Assembly: GCA_964007475.1 (NCBI GenBank)
Contig: OZ023275.1
Span: 10,519,829-10,583,828 of the forward strand
DNA: 64,000 bases
Direction of reading: 5' to 3'
Source of the DNA: Hybos culiciformis
Lineage: Eukaryota > Arthropoda > Insecta > Diptera > Hybotidae
Shown: piece by piece, positions 35,998 to 47,700 of the stretch
Layout of the letters: each line of letters opens with the position of its first letter
How positions within the stretch are numbered: the stretch's first letter is position 1
Notes under the pieces: generated by a model
Database searches by the model: none
Seen by the model: only the letters and a program-made list of their open reading frames with translations
Told to the model about the DNA's origin: nothing
Made by a program: the position numbers and the translations under genes

Positions 35998-36112
35998 GGG
36001 TTAGGTTAGGTAAGGTTAAGGTGGCGGCCCAACCGGCCTAACATAGTGGTAGCACAGACAAAAATCCTCCCTGAGTGTTTCAAGGTTGTGGACTAGATTT
36101 TATTATATTAAA
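35998..36112. repeat. TTAGG-run interspersed repeat fragment
   Basis: GGTTAGGTTAGGTAAGG followed by GTGGCGGCCCAACCGG is less A/T-biased than the flanks. Similar GTTAGGTTAGG-led segments are familiar as dispersed repeats in insect genomes. Related TTAGGTTAG bits occur near 54271 and 57063. It is too short and irregular to be a telomere array. Confidence 0.45.
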
Positions 36113-39100
36113 CAACCACCCTTTTTCGTTTGACTGAATTCTATAGGTTCATTTCAAATTAATTAAAACGATGACTTAAACTTATAGAAAGCAAATAAGT
36201 ACCCTCGTAAGTACCTCATTCCCTTAAAAAATATAGAAAAAACTACTGTTTCGCAAATTCATCATAAATAATTCGTAAAATGATATCTACTACTGACTTT
36301 ATACTTATGTAACTTATACGCTTACTTACATATTAAAAATTAAAAAAAAATTATTAATTAAATAAGTTAGATTTCCGAACAATGTTTAGAAACGTGAATA
36401 TTTCGTCTAAAGAATATTACAATTCTAAAAGCATTCATTTCGAAAAACGTGAAAAAAAAATATTATAAATTATTTTTTTATCGCTTATGATATCAAAAGA
36501 AATAAATAATATTGTGACGAAAATAAAAATTTGAACTTGAATTGAAAATTCGCAGATAGCTTTCAACAACGTCAGAGCTATTTTTTTTATTTACCTAATT
36601 CTCATTAATTGTTGTAAGTAGGTAATGTTGAAAGAGTTTCTTTTATTCTCAACTTAACATAAAATATTTTGTATACTTAAGTATCTATACTTATATCAAA
36701 AAAAAATTATTTACGCATTTTTCAAATTATAGTTGTTTTGGTTTTTTAAATTTCTAATAAAGTTTCGCTTTGCAGAAATTTCATTGCAAAACTTTCCATC
36801 ATAAAATATTGAATATTGTAATCTAATGTAACCAACAACCTATATATTGTTGTAATTTGAAGATAATGGTGGGCTATTAAATGGTCACAAATGAAATTAA
36901 TTTTTTTAACTTATATGTATTCTGTGAAATTATGTTGTGAAAAATCTTGCGGAAAAATTTTAAATAATTTTTGGTGTAAACTCTTGTGTGCACAAGCTTT
37001 TATGATAAACTTTACTTAAATCTATATTTTAGGAAAATAGAATACCTAGAGGAAATGGTGAGCGATATTAAAAAATTCAAAATAAAATACAAGTCTCAAG
37101 AATTCTATTCATATTATCTTATTTTCACTTTGGAAGACTAAGCAATGTGTAATATTGCAAAGCCGGAATTATTTGCGATCTTATTGGTGGAGTATAAAAA
37201 GTGCAGCAAGATCCATGCTATTTATACGTTATTTATACGCTCGTTTATACGTAATCACCTTGGAATTGATTTGTTCCATGGTTTTTACGATTTTCGCGGG
37301 CTAATCGCGATAGGATGTCATTAGGTATGTGCCTATGACATACGCTACTTACCACGAAAGGCCTTATACATATGAAATTTCACAATGATCGATTGTTTAT
37401 GTAAGATTTCGGAAAAATTAACTGCTAAAAAAAAAAAAATGATTCTTCTAGGTAAATATTGGAAAAAAAGTTAAACGAAAAGAAATGAATTATTATGTTT
37501 ATTTTCAGGATATATATAAAAATATAATAGAAAAAAAATATGTGTATAGGTAAGTATATTTTATTTTTTAGGAATAGAACAAAAAACAGGTTTTCGTTTT
37601 TTTAAGAATGAAATAAATAAAAAATAAATTTCAAGGATATGTGGTTTTATTAAATTTTTTTTTCTTAAAAATAAATTTCTAGATTTATTTATAAATTAAA
37701 TATGTACCTAAGTAACTACTTATATAAGTAAGTCTATTTATATACTTATTAGGTAGTTTTAATGTAAAAAAAAAAAAAACGTGAAGAATAATAAAAATTA
37801 TGAATTCTCTAACTAATGTTTATATGTTTCTTCTGTATGAACCTCTCTCTATTATAATTTTTTCTAGGGTCAAGTTAGTACCATAGAAACTTTAAACTTT
37901 AAAGTTTGTTGATAAAAATTATTTGTATCTATACATTATTAGGTACATATATAAATGTATATCTAATTAAATTCTCATATCCTATGATAAGGCTTTTTTT
38001 ACACTCTATCACAGTAAATTTTGTTGAGATAATAAAAATTTTACAGTGCCTCATAAAGCTTTATCTCGCTTTATAATATTTGAACAGGTACTTGTACGCT
38101 TTATAGAAACATAGAGACCTGTAGACTGTAGTTTTTTTTCTCTATTTAGAACTGTGGAAGAGAAGTGCTACAGCAACTCTAGCTATTTTGTCCTAGACCT
38201 AAGAATGAACATGATTGATCTTGTTGAATGCAGATTATACCTCGGTTTTACGCTATGGAAAAAAAAAAAACTAGATTAAAAATCTGACCAAGGCATAACA
38301 GAGCAGATTTTTTTTTTAAACAAATTTTATTTGCATTTGATTTTAAAATTTTCTTCTCTCTTAAGAATTTTAATATTCTGTAATTTGATATATTTTCATT
38401 ATTTCTTTATACTTAGTTATAGTTTTAATCATATTGCATTATGCATTTTATATATACATCTAAACATTTCATAAACATAACCTTTGATCGCTACACCATG
38501 AAAATGGTGTATGATTTATAACTTTTTTCGCATATGAAATTTATTGGCGCCATTTAAAGAATAATAAAAAATAAAAATAAATTGAAACAATAGAATGTGA
38601 AAATTTGTAAGGGTTTTTATCCATTTTATTGAATATTATATCATTGATTTTTAATATTTGAAATAGAAATATACCTACCTACTTAATGCTTTAATTATTT
38701 AAAGGAAACAAGCTTTGAAATAGAACATTTTTTAACACATTGTATGTACCTAACTATAATAACTTATAATTTAAAAAATACTAATAATAACTATAAATAA
38801 TAAATGCATTGCGTTGCGTATCTATTACGAATTAATTATAATTTATTTTTATATTTTTTAATCCTTTTTTAAAAGTTTCATTTTGACAAGAATAAATAAG
38901 TACAAAAGTAAGTAAGTATAGTTGAAAATAATAATTATTGAAATAATTAGACACTTATGAATGATTCACTCAATAATTAGTATAAATCGAGGTATAAATA
39001 ATTAAGTAAGTAAGTATTGCAGTTTGTGATGAGATGATTTTGAAATTGTCCATCACATATTTAAGTAGTAATGAAAAATTAGTAAGCAAATAGAATGTAA

Positions 39101-41144
39101 GTAAGTAATATTAAGAAGATGTTAAAATAATTGTTGAATGTAATCATTATGCGTACTTGAACCTGGTAATTACTTTTATCAAAACAAAACCCTGTCTCCT
39201 ACATAATTCAAAGCGCCTTAATCTTAATCAATTTATTTTAAATTGATTAAGAATAAGAACACTTAGTTATATTACCTAATCGATAATTATTTATTACCTA
39301 TATATTGCAGGTACTTACTTAAGTATTTGACTTTTCAGGTAAGTGTTTGAATTTTCAGCAAAAGCTGGCACATATAATTCAATCCTATGAAAAAAAAAGG
39401 CACATAATTCAATCCTATGTTCAATGCACTATAACTTAATACACGCTAACTTAAATGATAAGAAGATATTGTTTTTATTAAAAACAAAATATAAAATACT
39501 TATAAACTAAAAAACAAAATATAAACTAAAAAACAATTTACTTAAGTAGGTATATTGTTTTATTTACAAATTTTATTCTTTGTTTATAAACAAAAGAAAT
39601 TAAGTATACATTTCCTGATGTTTTTACGCGCCAAATAAATTTTAAATTTCTAACAACACTATTTACCTAATTATGATTAATCGAAACAAAATACATATAA
39701 AGTCACATGTTTGACTTATCTCGACTTATTGAATACACCTAGTTTGTTTATTAATCAAATTGAAAATTATATTATATTTAATAACTTATAATTCATTGAG
39801 ATCGTTTTACTTGAACACACAAGCTTAGGAGTTCAATGTTAACTTCCAAATGTCTGAACCGAGGTCTGAACCAATTTTGATGAAGTTTGAACTGGTGCAA
39901 CTGTAATAATCGCGACGAATTTTAGATTTTAAATTTGAATCCACCTTAAGCGAATGGCCAGATCTCGGAAAAAATAGTGACTTATTATATACAAACTTTA
40001 CATTTCGTTTCTAAAAAAAGACAACATGATATTTATTAATTTTATTTAATATAAGTAGGTACCTAATATAGTTCCTACACTGGTTAAGTTGTTATCGCAT
40101 TTCGAATATAAACGTCACAGAGAAACATAACGATATTCTAAGCTGTTATCACTACTTTTAAGTATTATCATAATAAATAATCCACACTTTTAAAATGAAA
40201 ATCTCAAAAACAAAATATTTCTATAACTTCCAAAATTTTATCCAGATTCTTATTGTAAAGTACTTAAAGCTTCCCAATAAAATATTCAGCTTTTGATAAG
40301 GTAATAGATATAACAAACAAATCAATGAATGAAATAAAATCGCTGGTATAATCTGACGAGAGGACATAAATATTATGTTTGTATGAAATTACCTAGCTAT
40401 AATAAAAATAAATAAGTATATTTATACCTCGGTATACACTTAGTATGTATTTAATATTACGAAATAATTAAAAAAAAAACCAAAACATTTTTTTAAGTAT
40501 ATACTATAACTATAAGTACATAAATATCTACAGGTGAAAAACACTACACGTGTCGTTTGATTATAATTTCGTGTGACTTCGAAATTAATTTTTCCCCTAA
40601 TGAATTTAAAATTTAATCTCTTTAAAAAAAACTAACAAGTATAAATAGGTAGGTGAATAACTATCTTCGTATTTATCCTATTTAAAGTATTTAATTTTTC
40701 ACTTATTTTAAAATGCTGATTAACACTATTAAAAAAATATTGACTTAGTACTAAAAAGGACTTGGATATATACTTAATTCGCGAATAAACAGCATATTTG
40801 AGACTAACGTTTAATTTATTTGTTTAAATACTTAAGCCTGTACCTACCCTTCATCAATCTCATTAAATGTAGACAAATCACAATGTAAAATATAAAATAT
40901 GACAAATGCAAGGCAAAATATCGTGAAAAAAATTTTAGGAACCTTTTTTCTAGAAAGTTACTATTTAATATTAAAAATACTTACTTATTACTAATTTCAT
41001 AACATTCGGTACTAAATTTAAGTACCTATTATATTTTTAGATTTCATCAAATTTTATTTAATAAATTAAAGTAGGTAAGTAAAGTACTAAAATTGGAACA
41101 TAACAATCTCTGCATTTAATTGAAATAGTGACTGGTTGTCGCGT
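36113..41144. other. Long gene-free A/T-rich stretch
   Basis: Five kilobases without a supportable gene. Near 37165-37370 the composition is less skewed, with TTTATACG repeated three times and a small hairpin (GTCATTAGG ... CCTATGAC), but no known RNA fold. Degenerate AAGTAAGTA runs are frequent. Confidence 0.45.
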
Positions 41145-41152
41145 GTCCCGAC

Positions 41153-41635
41153 CAGGGGTGTCATACCTCCCGCAATTGGCGGGAACCTCCCGCATAGATT
41201 ACATTATTCCCGCTTCCCGCTTATGCTTGTAAATTCCCGCCAGCACTTAATTCGATAATTTTTATCTTTATATTAATGACAAAAAACCAGACAAGAGGGT
41301 TCCCGATCAACTTTTGGTACGCATAATTTAATTTACTATTTTAATTACCACTTCAAAAAAAAATTAAGTAAGTTTTGTAATCTTTAAATTGAATTGGCTC
41401 TCAATGACATTAATTTAACTATTATTTTTTGTTTCATCCTCAAATTAATAGAAAATGTTAAACATTTAATCAAGTTCTTCGGGAAGCCACCAACACCAGT
41501 AAAAAAATCTAAACATTTGGTTTCTTATAAGAACCAGTGGGAAGGCACACATTTTGAGTTACGAAAATTTTATTTTACTTTAGCTTCTTAATAATTTTTT
41601 TCCCGCTGGATCACTTTTCAAGTATGACATCCCTG
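41153..41635. mobile_element. Non-autonomous hAT element with 8-bp target duplication
   Basis: Ends are CAGGGGTGTCATAC and, on the right, GTATGACATCCCTG. GTCCCGAC is present at both 41145-41152 and 41636-41643, an exact GC-rich 8-bp duplication that is unlikely by chance here. CAGGG termini with an 8-bp duplication fit the hAT superfamily. Six CCCGC words in one orientation cluster near the ends (five left, one right), as expected for subterminal binding motifs. A 65-codon frame at 41394-41591 contains YKNQWEGTHF and could be a transposase remnant, but this is unproven. Confidence 0.85.
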
Positions 41636-41643
41636 GTCCCGAC

Positions 41644-44330
41644 GATTTTAAACAAAACATATATTCAACCCCAATATACCAAATTTATAAAATTTATTGC
41701 GGTATTTTCTTATTTTAATTTTCAATTGATTTAGCCGCGACCCGGAAATTAAGAAAAGAAATAAATATTTCAAATAAAAAAAAAAAGAATATATGTCTTC
41801 TTATACTTACTTTACTTACTCATTATTTTTTTGCCGCATTTGTGTATATTAAGTATATTCTTTTCAAAAATATGGAATTCAATATTGCTCAATCAAACAA
41901 AAATAAAAACAAAATTATTAACTCTTTAGATCATATTATTTAGATTCGCCTACAATTATCTAGGTCATCCGTTCACATTATAACACCAATACAAAAAATA
42001 ATAATAAAAAAAAACAAAAAAAAAATTGATAAAAGTGCAGAATCTGATGAAACACTTTACTTTAATTTTTTCAATGGAATATAAGTACTTAACATTATTT
42101 AAAATTGTCGAATAAAATTAAAATTATCGTTTTTATATATTTAAGATTTTCAAGAAAGTTGAATAATATGTTAAACTCAGATTTAAACTATTATCCAAGC
42201 ATGCATACTTAAATTACCCTTTTGAGTACCTACTTTATATGGTGTTCGCATTAGGAGAATATTTGTGGAATATTTCAGGAAAATGAACTGGATTTTTCAT
42301 ATAAAAAAATATTCCGGAATATGTATATTCCACTTTCATTATCCAGTTTGCCAGGGTTGGAATTCTACATTTATAGTTACTTTCACTCACTTTTTGAAAT
42401 TTTGTTATACCTACTTAGTTGGCAGCAATTTTTTTTTGTCAAATTCGAGTCAAAATGAAAAAAAAAAAAAACAAAATAAAATTGATAAATAGCGAGATAA
42501 AAAGTCAAAATTTTCAACAACAAACATTTTTTCCCTTTCTCAATTGTTTTTTATACATCATTAAATTCCAGTTCTCATCAAATTTTGTAATGCGAACGGC
42601 AAATTGTTTTCAGGAATATAAGTGGAATTTAAATTTGAATGCGAAAAAGGTATTACGAGTGAGCTAGCAAATCTCCTAACTTCGTTCACTAGTTTAAACC
42701 TATATACCTAATATAAAATTACAAATTGAATTAATTTCATTTCAATATAAGTAATAAAACTTTGAACATAATAAATCTGTGTTCAAAAGCCGAAATGTCT
42801 TAAACGATGATAAGACAAAATTGAGATAATAAATCATAAAGTTGCTTCTTTATTTATGTAGTTTATTTTCATCCTTACCCTTTTTCTTCTATGACAATCC
42901 GTTAAGAAGTTATAGACATTGGACAAACGTCCTAACTAAAATTTTTTTTATTGTGCTTTTGGAAAATAATACTAAGTTTACTATGAAAAACGTCTTATTT
43001 GCTTCTAAACTAATTTTAAACTAATAATTTGATAAGTTATGAACAAAAAACTGAAACCAAATTTGTTCTCAAAACTTTTCTAAACAAATTACAATTTTTT
43101 AAAAAATACATTTTTTGTAATTTAAAAAAAAAGTTTTATTCCGCTCTAACTCAAAACAAAGATTTTGCAGATAAGACGTTCTGGCTTTTGAACACTGAAA
43201 TAAAACTCTTATACTTAGGAGACAGGAATTTTTTTTAACAATAAAACAAAATTAAAAACAATATTAATCAAAGCCTTTAATATAATCTGTCAAAATTAAA
43301 ATAAAATAAATTTAATTGAAGGTCATAATTGAATCTATACTTAATCGTCATTGAATTTTTGGAATATCATCATTTGTGTTTAATGCAAAATAAACAAATT
43401 TTCCGAATAGAAAAATATAAAAAAAGACATTATTTATTCAGCTTGCACAGATGAAAATCATCACAATAAGTTAATTTTATAAACATAAGATAATATTGAT
43501 TTAAGTTTTTTATTTTATTATTTTTATAAATAATATACCTACATACAATTTTGTACCTAAGTATCTTTCATATACATGTAAAAATACATCTAATAACTAT
43601 ATAAATAAATATAATATATGTTGTAGGTATATAAAAATAGCTGCTAACTAATATGTGTGTTTTTTTTTATATAAATAAACAATATTGAATTGATGCTGAC
43701 GTAGCAAAACCGGCTTTCTAGGTTAGCAACCGTATGATTTGTTTTGCGAAAATAATTATTAAAACAAATTTTTTTTTTTTTTTTTTTATTATTAATACCA
43801 CTAAGCCAGTAAATATTTTTATTTGTTTTAAAGCTTTGCTAGACACATAAAGTTTTTTTTTTTAATTTTTATAATATTTGAATAATGTTGGATTGTCTCG
43901 GGTATATTGTTTAAAAATAAAAAAAAAAAAGATCTTACACATTTTGCGTAGGCGAAAAATCTTCTACAACATAAAAAAAAAAGAATTTTTATTTTTTCTA
44001 TTTTATACTTTAAAATGCCTAGATTTGTTTTTCTTGTAGGTATATTATTATGTAATTAGAAGAATTTCTTTCCTTACAAGGAACTTCATATATTTCTCAT
44101 GTATTTTATGTATAGAATGTAGGTTATAATTTAGTCATCGATTCTTATACAATTTATAAGCATTTGCAATTTATGTACTAAGTATAATAGTTTTATATTT
44201 AAAATTGACTATAACTGTGTTGGCATTATGAAAATCATGAATTGAAATCATTCTGATAGTCTGATACACGACACAAGCTCTAAAAAAAACTTAAAACAAA
44301 ATAATAAACTCTTTTTACATAATATAAGTA
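41644..44330. other. No gene found
   Basis: A/T-rich DNA. Weak inverted similarities occur near 42244/42597 (GTTCGCATTA) and near 42990/43170 (ACGTCTTAT), but without clear element boundaries. Frames of 60-82 codons in 42265-43238 are low-complexity. Confidence 0.45.
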
Positions 44331-44359
44331 TATGGACGATGGACATGGAAGTCGTAATT

Positions 44360-44396
<37 letters not shown>

Positions 44397-44586
44397 CTAG
44401 CCCTTAAAATGGATTTGCTAAAGATATAAATACCTATACATTGCTGTTAAAATAAATGATTTATTAAAATTCTGTTTTAATAAATTTTGATATATTAACA
44501 AGTAGGAAGGTACAATGATGTGCATAGAAGTGTTTATCGTAATATTGCATGGAGTCGTCATTGGTACAGATCTTGATGGTGGTAGC
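44331..44586 (+). pseudogene. 28S rRNA pseudogene fragment
   Basis: The plus strand reads as insect 28S rRNA over about 255 bases. Near-intact stretches include GGACGATGGACATGGAAGTC, GCTAAGGAGTGTGTAACAAC, TCACCTGCCGAAGCAACTAG, GTAGGAAGGTACAATG and TTGGTACAGATCTTG. Order and spacing match the rRNA. Differences from the dipteran 28S I recall are mostly C-to-T and G-to-A changes and loss of CpG, so it is not under rRNA selection. It stops at GGTGGTAGC, where a T run and a SINE follow. It is a dispersed fragment, not part of an rDNA array, since no flanking 18S, 5.8S or spacer sequence is present. Confidence 0.9.
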
Positions 44587-44609
44587 TTTTACTATTTTTT
44601 TTTTTTTTT

Positions 44610-44754
44610 GTCGGCCGTCATGGTGTGGTGGTATTGTCATTATCCTACAGTGTGTTCGGTCGTGGGTTCGATTCCCACCTCGGGCTGGAATTTGTGTGAA
44701 TTTTTCAATTGTCCACTTGATCTAAGTGTTTGTGTTGTTTTTTTTTTTTTTTTT
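44610..44754 (+). mobile_element. tRNA-derived SINE
   Basis: A tRNA-like head has an A-box-like TGGTGTGGTGGT at 44621-44632 and a perfect B box GGTTCGATTCC at 44665-44675. The B box sits in an intact T arm (stem GTGGG 44662-44666 with CCCAC 44674-44678). The acceptor and anticodon stems do not pair, so it is not a tRNA gene. A ~60-bp unrelated body and a T run (about 44738-44754, possible pol III stop) follow. It sits directly downstream of the 28S pseudogene, with only a T-rich spacer between them. Confidence 0.65.
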
Positions 44755-47700
44755 ATAAACTAAGAATAATGAAGACAATATCTCTAGGTACGTATTTAAC
44801 TCAAATTAATCATGAAAGATGTGTTGATGTTGACAAAGATGATGTTGATCAATTCAATATAGAAATGGACAGTTGTTTCTAGGATTGTTATTTCGCATTT
44901 CTTTTATTATTTGAATATTTGAATACTTAATTTCTCACAAAAAAATTACTTTTAGGGACTAATTTACTAGATGGACTCATTTTCCTGTTTTATTCTTTTG
45001 TACCTACATATAGAAAATAAAATATTTAATAATAAATAAATTATAAGGTTTATCTTAACCATTAAATGATTATGTCATAATTTGACATTCATATTATGTC
45101 AAATTAAAAAAAAAAAAAAAAACTAATAATAAATTTTGTTTAACATTTTGTTCTGTTGCACATTAGAGATAAAAACTCTAGAGAGAATTAAATATAGATG
45201 TTATTAATTCCCTTAATGACGTCAGAAATTCAATCAAAATAATGTTTCCTTCATATAATATTCTATATTAGGTATATCTTTTATCATGCAGAGTGCAGAC
45301 AGTTTTCAATTATTAAACAAATATCTAACTTATATAATATATCTATTATGCCTATAGTTGTAGGAGGAAAATTATACTTAAAAAATGGATTTCAATTGAA
45401 GCTTGCTTATGTGTTGAAAATCCAATGTCTTCTAAACTAATATTTAAAAAAAAAAAAGAAACGAGAAATAAATAATGTCTAAAGAACAAATTCCGAAATA
45501 ATAAAAAACTGTAAGTACTTAATAAATAGTAGTTCAAAAGAATCAAAAAGATGACAATTTAATACAAAAGTAAAATCGAGAGTAAAATATATTTTATGAA
45601 AATGAGTCGTAACTGGGATTAGTTATTTAACTTTATATTTAAACATAATTGGAAAAATCTCAGAATAAGTAGTACTGAAACTGAAGAATGGAAATTGGAA
45701 AAAAAAATAAGTAAATCTCAAAATAAATAAAAACTTTTAATAAAACTTTACTTCAAATTAATTCAAGTCTTTAAGTTGCTACGCTTTTATACCAAAAATC
45801 AACCTTTTTTTTAAGATTAATATTTTTATTATATTCAATGTTAATGAATGTGTCATGAAATTTTCATCGATCAATTAGCATTATAAGAAATGAAATTAAT
45901 CTCGATACAAATTTTTTAAAAACTCTTTTAGAAAGTTTTTTTTTTTTTTCATTCATTCACATGAACTCTATTATTATGCTTATTATGTATTGTACATGTA
46001 AAATGTATATATGTTATGCATAAGTATGTATTAAGTATTTTTATATTATTATGTATGACATAGGCAACAACTAATAAAGACAATTTCCAATTTAAAAAAA
46101 GTTTAATAACGGAATAGCTGGTTTTAGAAAATGAGTGTAATAGACAACATTTTTTTTCAAATAATTCCGTAAATAACCATTTTTAAAAGAAGCTTCTAAC
46201 CGTGCTTCTAACAAAATACTTATTCTTCTAATAAATTGATTAGGTCCTCAAATAAAATCAGAAGAATTTGTTGTTTTTTGAACTTTAAAGACAACATTTT
46301 TAGAAATACTTATAATACCAGTAATATTATCTAACGATAACTTAAAACATGTTCATGTCATTATTTGGGTTTTTTGTTGTTAGATATCAAACAATTTGAA
46401 TATCATATATTTTGTTCCATAATATGTAGGTTCACTGCAAATATGGTAGGCAATATGGTTGGTCACCAAGTTAGTGCCACTTTGTAAACCCTAAATAATC
46501 TAAATATTACAAAAATCTTTATATTTTGAGTAAAAAAAGAATGACAACATTCATTTTACTTTTAAAATTAAATTTTTATTTGTGGAAAAAATATATATAT
46601 ACTTATATAAGAAAATAAAATTAAATCCGCATAAAACACCACACAAAATGTAGGCGTTTGCGGCCAATTGTTTTCTCAACAAAATGTTATGCAGAATAGT
46701 GACACGTTTTTTATTAGGTAATAAGTATAGAATGACGGTAAAAGTCTTCAATTTTGAAATAAAAAAAAGTTTATTTATTTTGACATCATTTCCTTATAGA
46801 TTTTTTTTAAGATATGTTTCTAAAAGAATAATTTTGAAATATTGACAATAAATAAGTAGGTATAGTTTGGAGTTTAAAGTTAAAGGGTATAGATATCTGT
46901 ATATGTATGTTGATATCACGTTGTTAAGAATCTACAAGGACTAATAGATTTTAAACAAATGTATATGTACAATCTACTAATTTAGACCGTGTAATAAATT
47001 TACAAAACAAAATATTTTTAAATATAATATATAAGCATACCCTGCTATATACATACTTATGTAGTTATACTCGATAGTACTCACCTATATGGAAAATTTT
47101 TAAATTTTTATTAAATACTTATACCAACTAAAAATTCATATTGTTGCTCGTATCAAAAGTTGTATCTTTAAAAAGCACAAAACGAAGAAAACTCAATCTA
47201 ATAATAAGAACATTTTAATGATAGGGTTTATCATTAAATTTTTTGAAAACCATGCATCTGTTATGCTAAAAAGAAAATCTTTTGTGACAATTACATATTG
47301 TATTGATTTTGAATAATTTTTTTATTGTAACAAAGTACTTAGGTACTTAGTATAAATACTTTAGATATAATTTTTCTTCTTACTTATGATGTTAAAAATA
47401 TTAAACGTACTAAGGATAGGTAAGTACTTATGTTCTTTTAAAAATCTTTTACATGATGTTTTTCAGAATTATTTTTAATATTATGTGTACTTGTTCGTTA
47501 TGTTATGTAGTACAAGTATATACATCCTTTTTTATTTTTTTGATAATCATATTTTAATTAATTTCTATATTTATTATGTGTTAGCTTCTTAAGTTTCTAA
47601 CTTTAATATATGTCTTATTAGATTTCTTAGGGTAAAATCTCTGGTAAAATGTTAATTTAATTTATGTGATGTAATTCCAAATCGATTTAATATATCTTTT

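Noticed and set aside
35998..36040. Telomeric TTAGG repeats
   Set aside because: Only a few irregular units, followed by non-telomeric sequence; matches the texture of a dispersed repeat.
42244..42597. Possible TIR element (GTTCGCATTA ... TAATGCGAAC)
   Set aside because: Only ten bases are inverted, no target duplication is present, and the interior shows no arms.
44610..44690. Possible functional tRNA gene
   Set aside because: B box and T arm are good, but the acceptor stem (GCCGTCA versus CTCGGGC) and anticodon arm do not pair; a SINE head fits better.
44515..44763. 82-codon plus frame
   Set aside because: It spans the 28S pseudogene and the SINE, so it is not a protein gene.
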